A stretch of 64,000 bases of DNA from JAWOLE01 sp963815655 (GCA_963815655.1 CAWFHK010000001.1:4278001-4342000), one strand, 5' to 3'. Shown: positions 1 to 8,899, counted from the stretch's first letter. The notes: a model not told the origin generated them from the sequence alone. Numbers and translations: made by a program.

Positions 1-549
1 CACCGTGTGCAGAGCGTTGAAGAGAAAATGGGGATGGAGCCGGTTGCGCAGCGCCTCCAGGCGCGCCGCGACGAGCGCGGACTCCGCGCGCAGGGCGCGA
101 CGCTCGCTGGCGTTCGCGCGCTCCCGGATCTGGATCGAATACGAGACGCCGGCGACGAGGCCGTAGAGCCACACGCCCATCAGGAATTGCCATCCCAGGA
201 CCCGCGAGGAGATCACGGTCTTCACGTGGTCCAGGAGCGGCATTCCCCGCACGAGCGCCTCGGCCCAGTTGATCGCGGCGAGCCACGTGATGGCGTACGC
301 CGAGGCGGCCGCGAAGTGCTTCGCATAGAAGGCGGGGCGGACGCGAAGGGGCCAGGGCTGGCTCGCGCAGAAGCTCCAGACGGCGACGCCCAGGATCGCG
401 GCGCTGCCGATCGCCACGGCGCCCGACGAGAGGGCCGTCGTGGGTTTCTGGCCGGCGTACGACAGGAAGAACAGGACCCAGAAGAGGAAGAAGGGGAGCC
501 AGGCCCCCACGACCGTCAGGGTCCGTGAGACGACGCCACGAGCGCGCAT
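1..549 (-). CDS. LytS/YehU-type sensor histidine kinase, 5' part only
   Basis: Reading from an ATG at 549, the minus strand stays open to the window edge (183 codons), so the catalytic ATPase part lies outside. Four hydrophobic segments fill about residues 10-135. A short charged linker (about 140-168) leads to RNRLHPHFLFNALHTV at the edge. That is the His_kinase (PF06580) H-box of the LytS/YehU family, with the phospho-acceptor His in PHFLFN (about residue 174). Such kinases normally pair with a LytTR response regulator, which should be sought to the left. No strong ribosome site is seen before the ATG. The family call rests on the H-box plus the membrane layout and is firm; the stimulus is unknown. 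Confidence 0.85.
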   Translation of the reverse strand, partial: MRARGVVSRTLTVVGAWLPFFLFWVLFFLSYAGQKPTTALSSGAVAIGSAAILGVAVWSFCASQPWPLRVRPAFYAKHFAAASAYAITWLAAINWAEALVRGMPLLDHVKTVISSRVLGWQFLMGVWLYGLVAGVSYSIQIRERANASERRALRAESALVAARLEALRNRLHPHFLFNALHTV

Positions 550-766
550 GAGATCGCCTTCAGGATAGCGCGGCGCCGGGCGAGCGAGTGTCGATTCACC
601 GAGCGGATTGGCGTGTTCACCGAAGACCGCTGACGCGGCGGGGCGGTCGGAACCTATCGTCCGGATCGAGGGCGATGGCGGAAGGAGCGGAGCGATGAGC
701 TGGTGCCGGATCGGTTGCGGCGATGGCGGCGGCCTTGGGCTGGCGTCGTCACGGCCGCCGAGGACC

Positions 767-1021
767 TCGGAGGGGACTCTCGAGCAGAAGTGGATTCTCG
801 AGGGCCGCTTCCTCCAGCAGACCTACCAGGGGGAGCTCATGGGCAGCCGGTTCTCCGGCATCGGCTACATCGGTTACGACAACTCGCGAAAGAGATACCT
901 GTCCACCTGGATGGACTCGGCGGGCACGACGATTCACACGAGAACGGGAAGCTTCGACAGAGACGGGAAGACGCTGACGCTGACGGGGAGATGGCGGATG
1001 CCGCTCGCTGATGGAGGTTGA
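767..1021 (+). pseudogene. DUF1579 domain fragment
   Basis: This frame encodes about 80 residues that align with the middle of the intact DUF1579 protein at 23379-23999: LQQTYQGELMG, FSGIGYIGYDN and TWMDSAGTT match VQQTFEGTFMG, FSGIGYTGYDN and VWMDTGTTS. The N-terminal signal peptide and first third are missing; upstream in this frame is low-complexity non-homologous sequence with no credible start. The C-terminal third is also lost: the frame slips just where the family has MxDPxTGK and stops at 1021. I read it as a decayed gene copy, cut at both ends. It abuts the next gene, whose ribosome site lies in its last bases. Confidence 0.7.
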
Positions 1022-1022
1022 C

Positions 1023-2342
1023 ATGAGAGCGTTGCTGACAGTCGCGGTGATGAGCGTCCTGGGGGCGGCCGCGCCTTCCTCCGATCCGGCTCGCGAGTCG
1101 ATGGCGAAGATCGCCGGCCGGATCCGGACCGCGGATTACGAAGGGGACCGGAAGGCCCTGCGAAGCCTCGCGGAGGAGATCGAACCCTACACGCAGGACG
1201 GCCCGCTGGCGTCGCGGGCCCTGTACTGGCGCGGCTTCGCGATGTGGCGCCGGGCCTTCAACGGGTTCAACGATTCCGTCGATCCGAAGGAGCTCGAGAG
1301 CGATCTCACGGAAGCGGTCGGGATCTTCGAGGACGCCGCGGCCAGGGACCCGGGGTTCGCGGACGCGAAGATCGGGGCCGCGTCCTGCCTGTTCACGCTC
1401 TCGTTCCTGAGCCGGAACGACGCGCAGAGGAGGCAGGCGTACGTGATGCGGGGCGTCCGGTGGATGAGCGAGGTCCGGAAGGCGTCGCCGGAGAATCCCC
1501 GTTTCCTCTGGGTGCAGGGGGGCGGCGAGTGGTACCTGCCGCCCGAGCGCGGGGGCGGACACGAGAAAGCGATCGCGACCTACGAGCGGGGATTGGAATC
1601 GGCGCGCCGGCGCAAGGGAAGCGTTCCGGATCCGCTCGAGCCGGCCTGGGGCGAGCCCGAGCTGCTGATGAACATCGCGTGGTCGTATCTCAACCTCCCG
1701 GTGCCGGACACCGCCGCGGCCGAGAAGAACGCCCGGGCCGCGCTCGCTCTCGTTCCGAACTGGCACTACGTGAGGGACATTCTCCTGCCGCAGATTCGCG
1801 CGAAGGCCGCGCCGGCGACTCCGGCCCCGGCCGGCGAATCCGCGCGGAAGGAAGCGGGCCCCGACGACTTCGATTTCCTGGAAGGAAAGTGGGCGATCGT
1901 CTACAACAACGCGCAGCCGGGCATCCCTCCGGATCTCAAGGGCACCTGGACCGCGCGGAAGGAGGCGGACGGCCGCGTCCTGTACGACGAGTTCCGGATC
2001 CTGGGACCCGGGGGGGAGACCGCGACGCTCGGCGCGAGCTACCGGGTCTTCGATCACGTCCGCAAACAGTGGGATTGCCGCTACGTCCAGCTGATCGTGC
2101 CCGGCGGCGAGGGGAGCCGGCGTCTGGCGCAGTGGGCCGAATTCACGGCGTGGCCGGAGGGCTCGACGCTTCGCGTGGACCAGCACGGCGGCCGCAGCTC
2201 GCTGCGGATTACCTACTTCGACATCGCGAAGGACCATTTCCGGTGGAAGGCCGACGTCTCGACCGACGGCGGCAAGACCTGGCAGAAGGACCAGATCCGC
2301 ATCGAGGCAACCCGCGCCGCCGACACCGCGACGCCGCGGTGA
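1023..2342 (+). CDS. Secreted TPR-like protein with C-terminal DUF1579-like domain
   Basis: 439 aa. The ATG at 1023 is preceded by GGAGG at 1013-1017 and opens a short signal peptide (residues 1-15), so export is likely. Residues about 20-265 are alpha-helical and TPR-like: paired helices, blocks such as ALYWRGFAMW and LLMNIAWSYLNLP, and a count of units 'by age' typical of Acidobacteriota tetratricopeptide proteins. After an Ala/Pro linker (about 265-280), residues 285-430 begin FDFLEGKWAI and resemble the lipocalin-like DUF1579 fold, with WTARKEADGRVLYDEF and a closing STDGGKTW. Function unknown. It converges on the ATP-grasp gene with only 4 bases between stops. The adjacent DUF1579 fragment just upstream suggests an ancestral cluster of related genes. 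Confidence 0.75.
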   Translation: MRALLTVAVMSVLGAAAPSSDPARESMAKIAGRIRTADYEGDRKALRSLAEEIEPYTQDGPLASRALYWRGFAMWRRAFNGFNDSVDPKELESDLTEAVGIFEDAAARDPGFADAKIGAASCLFTLSFLSRNDAQRRQAYVMRGVRWMSEVRKASPENPRFLWVQGGGEWYLPPERGGGHEKAIATYERGLESARRRKGSVPDPLEPAWGEPELLMNIAWSYLNLPVPDTAAAEKNARAALALVPNWHYVRDILLPQIRAKAAPATPAPAGESARKEAGPDDFDFLEGKWAIVYNNAQPGIPPDLKGTWTARKEADGRVLYDEFRILGPGGETATLGASYRVFDHVRKQWDCRYVQLIVPGGEGSRRLAQWAEFTAWPEGSTLRVDQHGGRSSLRITYFDIAKDHFRWKADVSTDGGKTWQKDQIRIEATRAADTATPR

Positions 2343-2346
2343 GTCC

Positions 2347-3570
2347 CTAGGCGAGGCCTTCGGCCGCGAGGCGGCGCTCCTCCTCGCGGACCGCTTCGCG
2401 GGTCGGGCCGGCGAGGATCCCGCGAAGCCGGGGGAGGCCACCCGCCGCGCCGGCCGCGGGGTCGTAGAGACCGAGCGGAATCAGCGTTCCGCGTTCCATG
2501 GCCGCGCGGGCGGTGCGGAGCATGTGGCCGAAGCCCCGCTCGCAGGCCCAACCCCGCAGGCGCAGGGAGCCCGCGCCGCGTTCCCGTTCGATGGCGCGCC
2601 GCAGCCACGCGGCGGCCGTCGAGCCGTTGACGCGGAAGTTCAGGTCGAGGACGCGCGGCGGGCCCTCCTCGGGGATGGCCACGTCGATACCGGCGATCCC
2701 GCGATAGCCTCGGGCGGCCGCGGCATGCACGATCCCGAGAACGGCGTCCAGGACGCCGGCCGGAAGCGCGTCGCCTTCGGCGTCGAGCCAGTCCCCGAGC
2801 CAGCGGCCCAGCGGGCCGCAGACCTCCTCCGCGACTCCGGCCATCGAGACCGTGCCGTCGGGGAGCACGACCGCGTGAACGCAGACGCTGCGGCGGATCC
2901 GGAGAAACTTCTCGATGACGACGAAGCGTTCGCGGGAGAGCGTCGCCCGCGCGGCCTCCACGTCCGCGGGAGTGCGGCAGATCCAGACGCCGTGCCCGCC
3001 GCCGCTCGGGAGCGGCGTCGCGGCCTTCAGCACGACCGGTTCCCCGGCGGCGAGAAGGTCATCCGCCGGGGGCAGGTCGGGCACGGCGAGCAGGCGCCGG
3101 GGTGCGAGCCATGCGGCCGGGACCACGTCCGCCATGCGCCCCTTGTCGTTCAGGTCGCGCTGGAGGTCGGGGCGGACGAGCAGCGCGGCGGACGGGATCT
3201 CGCTCTCGGTGTGCGGGCGCTGCGTCGCGAGGCGCAGGCCGCGCGCCGCAAGCCGGCGCAGGAGGTCCACATACTCGGCGGCCGAGCGGTAGAGGTGGAG
3301 ATCCGCTTCGACGGGAAGGCCGGCGTCCGCCAGGAGCGCGAGCGCGGGCGGCGTCACGACCCCCGCGCTGACCACGCAGGGAATCTTCCCGGCGACCGCG
3401 AGCTGATTGCCCGACAGGGAATCCCCGTGGCCGGGCGCCGTGGACGCCCAGCCCGGCAGGCCCGGGGAGCGGCGGGAAACGTAGACGGCGCCGGGCCCGA
3501 AGACGTCCGCGAGAGTGCGCGCCGGGACGAGCCGGGCGGCCGGACGCGAGACCGTGCGGGGAGCGACCAT
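2347..3570 (-). CDS. ATP-grasp domain protein (divergent pair, member 1)
   Basis: 407 aa from the ATG at 3570; a GTG at 3597 would add nine residues but would leave only 9 bases before the divergent neighbour. The C-terminal two thirds look like an ATP-grasp ligase: VVLKAATPLPSGGGHGVW carries the ATP-binding lysine and glycine loop, FVVIEKFL supplies the adenine-contacting strand, and PRVLDLNFRVNGST holds the D-x-N metal site. The N-terminal part would be the substrate-binding lobe; substrate unknown. The gene is divergent from a second, unrelated-looking ATP-grasp gene at 3607, with a 36-base shared promoter region. The pair could make a small peptide or modify an amino acid, but no peptide precursor or transporter is seen nearby. 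Confidence 0.75.
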   Translation of the reverse strand: MVAPRTVSRPAARLVPARTLADVFGPGAVYVSRRSPGLPGWASTAPGHGDSLSGNQLAVAGKIPCVVSAGVVTPPALALLADAGLPVEADLHLYRSAAEYVDLLRRLAARGLRLATQRPHTESEIPSAALLVRPDLQRDLNDKGRMADVVPAAWLAPRRLLAVPDLPPADDLLAAGEPVVLKAATPLPSGGGHGVWICRTPADVEAARATLSRERFVVIEKFLRIRRSVCVHAVVLPDGTVSMAGVAEEVCGPLGRWLGDWLDAEGDALPAGVLDAVLGIVHAAAARGYRGIAGIDVAIPEEGPPRVLDLNFRVNGSTAAAWLRRAIERERGAGSLRLRGWACERGFGHMLRTARAAMERGTLIPLGLYDPAAGAAGGLPRLRGILAGPTREAVREEERRLAAEGLA

Positions 3571-3606
3571 GGCGGCCGGGCGAACGCTATCATCCACGCG
3601 GCCGCC

Positions 3607-4551
3607 ATGTCCTCAGATCTCCCTCGCCGGATCGTGATCCTGCTCCATGAACGCGACCGCGCGGCCGAGCGGCGCGCCTACCAGATCTGGGGACTCGCCG
3701 GCATCTGGCGCTCGTGGGGGATCGACGTCGTCGCGCAGCGCGGCGTCGACCGGTTCGTGGATGCGGATGTCGTCATCAACCACGTGGACCTGACGGTGGT
3801 TCCGGAGCCGTACATCCGCCACATGGCCCGCTACGCCGTCGCGATCAACGGCCGCTGCAAGGACATCTCAAAGCGGCGCGTCAGCCGGCAACTCGTGGCC
3901 GCGGGCGACCGGTGGGACGGTCCCGTCATCGTCAAGACCGACTCCAACTACGGAGGGGAGCTCGAGCGGCTCATCCTGCGGAGCCGCGCCGCGCGGGCCT
4001 GGGAAGACCTGCGCGTGCGCCTCTCCCGTCACCCCTGGCGCATCCGCCGATGCCTCCCGACGCACGACTACCCCGTCGTCCGATCGGTCTCGGCCGTGCC
4101 GGAGGACGTCTGGCGCAACCCCCACCTCGTCGTCGAGCGGTTCCTTCCCGAGCGCGAGGACGGCCTGTACTTCCTGCGGACGCTCGCGCTCTTCGGCGAT
4201 CGCTGGATCAGCCGCCGGAGAGGGTCCGAGTCGCCGGTCATCAAGTCGGACAACGTGGTCCGGTCCGAGGACGTCGAGCCCCACCCGGAGGCGTTCGCGG
4301 AGGCCCGGCGCCTGGGCCTGGACCGCGGCCGGATCGACTACGTGGTTCACGGCGGCCGGGCGGTCGTCCTCGACGTCAACCGGACGAACACGATGGGCTC
4401 CTCCATCCCGCCGCGGCGCGCCCGCGAGATGTTCGAGCGCCTGGCGCCGGGCCTTCGATTCTTCTGGCCGCCGGCGCCGGCGCGTCCTGCCGCTCCATCC
4501 CTGCCGCGAGATTCGGACTTGCGCGCGGACCCCGCCAGCGTCGCCGAGTAG
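3607..4551 (+). CDS. ATP-grasp-like protein (divergent pair, member 2)
   Basis: 314 aa from ATG 3607. The N-terminal 80 residues form a Rossmann-like lobe (IVILLHERD, DVVINHVDLTVVPEPYI). GPVIVKTDSNYGGELE is a typical ATP-grasp nucleotide loop, HLVVERFLPER the hinge strand, and RIDYVVHGGRAVVLDVNRTN the Mg-binding D-x-N motif near residue 260. It is therefore likely to activate a carboxylate with ATP. The substrate is not evident. The C-terminal 25 residues are Pro/Ala-rich and probably disordered. It is divergent from the other ATP-grasp gene, which argues for a shared job. Confidence 0.7.
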   Translation: MSSDLPRRIVILLHERDRAAERRAYQIWGLAGIWRSWGIDVVAQRGVDRFVDADVVINHVDLTVVPEPYIRHMARYAVAINGRCKDISKRRVSRQLVAAGDRWDGPVIVKTDSNYGGELERLILRSRAARAWEDLRVRLSRHPWRIRRCLPTHDYPVVRSVSAVPEDVWRNPHLVVERFLPEREDGLYFLRTLALFGDRWISRRRGSESPVIKSDNVVRSEDVEPHPEAFAEARRLGLDRGRIDYVVHGGRAVVLDVNRTNTMGSSIPPRRAREMFERLAPGLRFFWPPAPARPAAPSLPRDSDLRADPASVAE

Positions 4552-4638
4552 CGCCGAAGGCCTTCGCGCGCTGTCCTGCCGCGCTTCCGAGAGGATCCGC
4601 CGATAGGCCCGCAGCGCGTGGCGCGCATTGGCCGGAGC

Positions 4639-4666
4639 TTGACACCGGTGCCGATTCGGATAGAGT
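4639..4666 (+). promoter_or_regulatory. Sigma-70-type promoter
   Basis: TTGACA at 4639-4644 and TAGAGT at 4661-4666 are 16 bases apart, 30 bases before the ATG at 4697. The -35 box is perfect and the -10 box keeps the key T, A and final T. It stands out against the GC-rich surroundings. Confidence 0.5.
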
Positions 4667-4696
4667 TCTCTGCGCCAAAAGCCAGAGACACAAACG

Positions 4697-5212
4697 ATGC
4701 ACCGGGTTCGGCTGGGGGTGGTTCCCACGACTGGAGCGCCAGGCTCGAGTTTCCTCTCGGTCGGTCTTGTTGTGGCCCTGGGTCTCACGTTGCTTCCTCA
4801 CGAAGTCTCCTGTGCGGCCGACTCCGCCAGCTCCTCGAAGAGCAGGGGGACCGCCCCCGCGAGCGACCGGGCCAGGTCCGCCGTGCCGGCCGGAGTCTGG
4901 GGCGGAGAGCACATCAACCTGGAGATCACGGAGAGGGGCGCGCTCGTCGAGTACGACTGCGCGCGCGGGGAGATCTCCGAACCCCTGCGGCTTGACGCCG
5001 AAGGCCGCTTTCAGGCCAGGGGAAATTACGTCGCGGAACACGGCGGGCCGGTCCGCGACGGCGAAGCTCCCGCCGGCCGCCCGGCCAGCTACTCCGGGAG
5101 CGTCCGCGGCAGGACCATGAAACTGACGGTGACGCTGACGGAGGCCTCGGAGCGCATCGGCACGTTCACGCTCGCGCAGGGGAGCGAAGGGGATCTCGTC
5201 AAGTGCCGTTAG
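4697..5212 (+). CDS. Secreted or membrane-anchored hypothetical protein
   Basis: 171 aa. A hydrophobic stretch at about residues 18-40 (SFLSVGLVVALGLTLLPHE) followed by a Ser/Ala linker suggests export with a cleaved signal or an N-terminal anchor. Residues 65-171 form a small beta-rich domain that begins VWGGEHINLEITERG and ends with a Cys (VKCR). Another Cys at VEYDCARG could bond to it. No catalytic motif is visible and I do not recognise the family. A good promoter lies just upstream, and 82 bases separate it from the next gene. Confidence 0.7.
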   Translation: MHRVRLGVVPTTGAPGSSFLSVGLVVALGLTLLPHEVSCAADSASSSKSRGTAPASDRARSAVPAGVWGGEHINLEITERGALVEYDCARGEISEPLRLDAEGRFQARGNYVAEHGGPVRDGEAPAGRPASYSGSVRGRTMKLTVTLTEASERIGTFTLAQGSEGDLVKCR

Positions 5213-5294
5213 AGAGGATCGGATTTCGGACCGGGGCCGTCGAGGCTCCGGTCTTTTGGCGGAAGGCGACCGGAAAGGTCGAAGGAGGTTCATG

Positions 5295-7823
5295 ATGAAG
5301 CGGGCCAACCAACGGATCAAGTCTCGGAAGTACCTCTATGTCGTCTTTTGCCTTGTGTGCGTGGTGGCTCTGTTTCAAGCCGCGACGGCCACAAGGGCGG
5401 CGGAGGACCCACCCGGGGAGCCGGGCGACCTGCGAACGTACGACATCCCCGCGGTCTCGGCGGCGTCGTTCGACGGCGACGTGCGCGACCTCGTGCCGGT
5501 CCCGACCAACCTCGAGCAGCGGTCGATCGACTTTGAAAGCCACCTCCAGGAACTGGAGACTCCGATCGGCGCGCCGGAAGTGGTGTCGCCGCAGCAGCGG
5601 CGAGCGGCGGCGGCGGCCGCGGCGGCCGCGGCCGCCATCGCGGCGCCCGCTCCGGCGCCGCTCACCAACTTCGCCGGGCTCGGCCGGTTCGACGCGGTGA
5701 CGGGAGGAATGGCCGGAGCCGGCACTCCTCCGGACACCAACGGCGACGTCGGTCCGAACCACTACATCATCTCGGTCAACGACGCCTACGGGATCTACGA
5801 CAAGGCCACGGGCGCGCTCCTCGCGAGCTTCACCGAGAACTCGCTCTTTTCGAGCGGGACCCGTGCCGGCGGTCTGACGGGCACGGGAACTCTCTGCGAC
5901 ACCAACACTTTTGGAGATCCGGTCGTCCTGTACGACCAGCTTGCGGACCGCTGGATCCTGACGAATCTCGCGTTCGTTCTCAATGCCTCGGGTCTCTGGA
6001 ATCCCCCCATTTACCAGTGCTTCGCCGCCTCGAAGTCCGGCGACCCGGTGACGGGCGGCTGGTGGGTCTACGCGGTCCGTGTCGATTCGGGCCCCGGCAC
6101 GGGTCTCCCCCCGGTCGGCACGCTCGACGACTACCCGAAGTTCGGCAGCTGGAACGACGGCTGTCTCTACATGGGCGCCAACGCCTTCAACAGCAGCGGC
6201 AGCTCGAGCGGCGCGATCTTCGGCTCCTTGAACAAGAGCGACATGTACAGCGGTTCGACCCTCCGGGGCGCGCTCGGCATCAGCAGCAGCATCGGAACGT
6301 CGCTCTTCCCCGCCAACCTGCTGGGACGCGCGCCGAACCAGATGCCTTCCCCCGGCACGCCGGCGTATTTCGTTCGAAACTCTTCGACGACGGCCTTCCA
6401 GGTGAGAAAGTTCACGCCGGGCGCCAACTGCGGCGGCGGCGGCACGATGGGCGCCGCCACGACCGTGAGCCACGCGAACAACGGAAGCGTCGGCTCCAAC
6501 ATCGTTCCGCAGCCCAACACGACGAGGGTCCTCGACAGCCTCGGCGACCGCATCATGCAGAAGGTGCAATACCGCAAGGTCGGAGCCGATGAGTCCCTGT
6601 GGGTCGTTCACACCGCGCGGCCGACGTCCGGCTCGAACACCCGCCCCCAGTGGGCTCAGATCAACGTCACCGGGGGGACGATCGCGACGACTCCCGTCCA
6701 GCAGGGAATCCACGCTCCCGATACGACGCTGTACCGCTGGATGGCCAGCATCGCGGCGGACACGATGGGGAACGCGGCGTTGGGCTACAACACCTCGAAC
6801 GCCACGTCGCCGAACTTCCCGAGCATCGCCTATGCCGGGCGCCTCGTGGACGACCCTCCGGGCACGTTGCCGCAGACCGAGACGCAGCTGATCGCCGGCG
6901 GCGGCTCGCAGATCTTCACCTGCGGCGGGGGCAACTGCGCCCGCTGGGGCGACTACAGCTCGATGAGCGTTGACGCTGTGGACGACTGCACCTTCTGGTA
7001 CACCTCGGAGTACTACGAGACGCAGGCTCAGGGCAGCAATCAACCCGGCATCTGGCAGACGCGCATCGGCTCGTTCAAGTTCCCCTCGTGCGTCCCGATC
7101 TATCCGATCATCACCTGCCCGGGCGACATCACGGTGGACAACGATCCGAACGAGTGCGGCGCTGTGGTGAACTTCACCGGCGCGAACGCGGCGACCGCCA
7201 CCGGCAATCCGGACCCGGCCATCACCTATTCGCCCGCTTCCGGCTCCCTCTTCCCGGTCGGGACGACGACGGTGACGGCGACGGCCACGAACGATTTCGG
7301 AACCGACAGCTGCACCTTCACGGTCACGGTCAACAGCGTCGTGTCGCTGTCCCCGGCCAACGCCTGGATCGGCTTGAAGAACAGCGACGACGTCGGCACG
7401 AACTTCGACCTGCTGGCCGAGGTCTTGCGCAACGGCGCGCCCTTCGGCTCGGGCCAGGTCAACAACGTCTCGGGCGGGAGCAGCGGCTTCAACAACGCCG
7501 TCCAGAGGGCCATTGCCCTCGCCCTCGCCACGCCCGGAGACGCGATCTGCCCGGGCGACACCCTGAGCATCCGGCTGTCGGCGCGCATCGGCGTGACCGG
7601 GCACCGGAGCGGCACGGCCAGGCTCTGGTACAACGACGGACAGGCCAACAGCCGCTTTGACATCACCGTCGGCGGAGCCGACACCGTCCTCTATCTGCAG
7701 TCCGGATCCGTGCTGGGGACGAGCCCCGGGCCCGGACCGAAGCTGACGAGCGACGTCTTCGCGGACCGGGCGAAGAACGGCAATCCGTTCATCCCGTTCG
7801 GGACCTGGAGCAAGACCTTCTGA
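5295..7823 (+). CDS. Large secreted protein with HYR domain and 'WIGLKNSDDVG' C-terminal module
   Basis: 842 aa from ATG 5295; AGGAGG at 5283-5288 is six bases before it (the ATG at 5292 is too close). Residues 1-37 form a long basic signal peptide. An Ala-rich tract follows near residues 98-118, then a roughly 470-residue region with TPPDTNGDVGPNHYI and WGDYSSMSVDAVDDCTFWY, a pattern seen in secreted propeller-like proteins that report on surface material. About 607-682 is an HYR (hyalin repeat, Ig-like) domain (CPGDITVDNDPNECGAVV). Residues 684-842 are the module shared with the protein at 20048-21376, starting AWIGLKNSDDVG and ending PFIPFGTWSKTF. Probably a cell-surface or matrix protein. 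A strong terminator follows. Confidence 0.8.
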   Translation: MKRANQRIKSRKYLYVVFCLVCVVALFQAATATRAAEDPPGEPGDLRTYDIPAVSAASFDGDVRDLVPVPTNLEQRSIDFESHLQELETPIGAPEVVSPQQRRAAAAAAAAAAAIAAPAPAPLTNFAGLGRFDAVTGGMAGAGTPPDTNGDVGPNHYIISVNDAYGIYDKATGALLASFTENSLFSSGTRAGGLTGTGTLCDTNTFGDPVVLYDQLADRWILTNLAFVLNASGLWNPPIYQCFAASKSGDPVTGGWWVYAVRVDSGPGTGLPPVGTLDDYPKFGSWNDGCLYMGANAFNSSGSSSGAIFGSLNKSDMYSGSTLRGALGISSSIGTSLFPANLLGRAPNQMPSPGTPAYFVRNSSTTAFQVRKFTPGANCGGGGTMGAATTVSHANNGSVGSNIVPQPNTTRVLDSLGDRIMQKVQYRKVGADESLWVVHTARPTSGSNTRPQWAQINVTGGTIATTPVQQGIHAPDTTLYRWMASIAADTMGNAALGYNTSNATSPNFPSIAYAGRLVDDPPGTLPQTETQLIAGGGSQIFTCGGGNCARWGDYSSMSVDAVDDCTFWYTSEYYETQAQGSNQPGIWQTRIGSFKFPSCVPIYPIITCPGDITVDNDPNECGAVVNFTGANAATATGNPDPAITYSPASGSLFPVGTTTVTATATNDFGTDSCTFTVTVNSVVSLSPANAWIGLKNSDDVGTNFDLLAEVLRNGAPFGSGQVNNVSGGSSGFNNAVQRAIALALATPGDAICPGDTLSIRLSARIGVTGHRSGTARLWYNDGQANSRFDITVGGADTVLYLQSGSVLGTSPGPGPKLTSDVFADRAKNGNPFIPFGTWSKTF

Positions 7824-7848
7824 GTCTCTGACTCTCTCCGTATCCGGC

Positions 7849-7879
7849 AGGGCCGGCCGCGCGAGCGGCCGGCCCTTTG
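7849..7879 (+). terminator. Intrinsic terminator after the HYR-domain gene
   Basis: A perfect 12-base stem (agggccggccgc and its complement) around a GCGA tetraloop, followed by TTTG, 25 bases after the stop codon at 7823. Confidence 0.8.
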
Positions 7880-7959
7880 TTCTGAGTCCTGGGAGAGCCA
7901 AGAGACCGGCATGGTTTCTTGCCGGCGGACCGCCCGCGACCGAGTGCGCAATCTCGTCT

Positions 7960-8075
7960 CCGACGCGCCAGGGGCACGACACCACTTGCCGCCAGAGCTG
8001 GCGGAGCCACGTCAGGCGTCCGCGTGAGAAGAGGATGGCCGACAGAACGACATTCGTGTCGAGGACGACCCTCAA
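7960..8075 (-). pseudogene. 5' fragment of a PIN-domain toxin gene, frameshifted
   Basis: From a TTG at 8075, the minus strand reads LRVVLDTNVVLSAILFSRG followed by RLTWLRQLWR. That is the N-terminus of the 'PIN family putative toxin' group, with the first catalytic Asp in LDTNV. Two bases later the homology continues in another frame as SGVVPLA, the expected next strand (usually GRIVPLxS). After that nothing matches: the other acidic residues and the whole C-terminal half are absent, and the terminator of the upstream gene comes next. The fragment has a frameshift and has lost its 3' half, so it cannot encode an active nuclease. No antitoxin gene is visible beside it. Confidence 0.65.
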
Positions 8076-8193
8076 CGCGGCGGGAGGCACGTGGGGTCGG
8101 AGTGAGTGACTCGCGAAGCGGGATGCCCGGGGCCGAGAGTTGGAACGTTTGCGCCGCCGGCTGCGTAGAAGGTGGCGGGTGGGAGGAGGCGGA

Positions 8194-8373
8194 ATGCTCG
8201 AGATCCGTTCTCTCCTCGTCCTCTGGTACGCGGCCTCGAGCGGCCTGGCGGCGGCGGATTTCACCGGCGCGCTCTCGCCGACATCCATTCTCCTCTTTTC
8301 GCTCGGCTATCTCGCGCTCGGCGCCTTCCTCGTCGCGGCGGCCTTCCTGCGCGAGAAGCTGCGAGCGGCATGA
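8194..8373 (+). CDS. Small membrane protein, hypothetical
   Basis: 59 aa from ATG 8194, preceded by GAGGAGG at 8183-8189. It has a semi-hydrophobic segment at about residues 5-20 and a clear membrane helix at about 25-49 (LLFSLGYLALGAFLVAAAFL), ending with a basic tail REKLRAA. No known motif. 45 bases before the DUF1569 gene, so possibly co-transcribed with it. The good ribosome site and helix make it more credible than chance. Confidence 0.55.
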   Translation: MLEIRSLLVLWYAASSGLAAADFTGALSPTSILLFSLGYLALGAFLVAAAFLREKLRAA

Positions 8374-8418
8374 CGGGGCTCCGTTGCGCCGGGCCGGGCT
8401 TTCTCGTAGGCTCTCCGC

Positions 8419-8868
8419 ATGAACAGCCTGTTCGATCCCACCGACCGCCAGTCCGTCCTCGGGAGGCTCGAGCGGCTCGAGTCCTCGGCCGAGCGCCAGT
8501 GGGGGAAGATGGGCGCCGCCCAGATGCTCGCGCACTGCTCGGCCGCGATGGAGGCGGCGACGGGGGAGACGCCGCGCAAGCAGGCGCTCATCGGAAAGAT
8601 CTTCGCTCCCTTCGTCCGGTCCTCGCTCCTGGGCGAGAAGCCCTTCGGCAGGAACTCGCCCACGGACCCGACGTTCATCGTGACCGACGAGAGGGACTTC
8701 GAGGCGGAGAAGCGGCGGCTCACGAGGCTCGTCGCCGTCTTCTGTGAGAGCGGCCCGGAGAAGGCCTCGGCGCAGACGCACTCCTTCCTCGGCCGGCTGC
8801 GGGGCGAGGAATGGGGCGTCATGATGTACAAGCACCTCGACCATCATCTGCGCCAGTTTGGCGCGTGA
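8419..8868 (+). CDS. DUF1569 family protein (DinB-like fold)
   Basis: 149 aa. The opening FDPTDRQSVLGRLERL and the block WGKMGAAQMLAHCSAAME are typical of DUF1569, a family related to DinB/YfiT four-helix-bundle proteins. HxxxxxE-type metal ligands are plausible in AHCSAAME and in the C-terminal YKHLDHHLRQFG, which resembles the DinB HxxxH site. Such proteins may be metal-dependent thiol transferases, but no member-specific activity can be read here. It ends 31 bases before the Sel1 lipoprotein start. Confidence 0.85.
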   Translation: MNSLFDPTDRQSVLGRLERLESSAERQWGKMGAAQMLAHCSAAMEAATGETPRKQALIGKIFAPFVRSSLLGEKPFGRNSPTDPTFIVTDERDFEAEKRRLTRLVAVFCESGPEKASAQTHSFLGRLRGEEWGVMMYKHLDHHLRQFGA

Positions 8869-8899
8869 CCGGAGCGGGACCGCTTCTCCCGCCGCCGCG

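Noticed and set aside
5199..8288. A 1029-codon minus-strand frame over the HYR-domain gene
   Set aside because: Antisense of a gene with clear signal peptide and domains. Only its extreme 5' part (the PIN fragment) has real homology.
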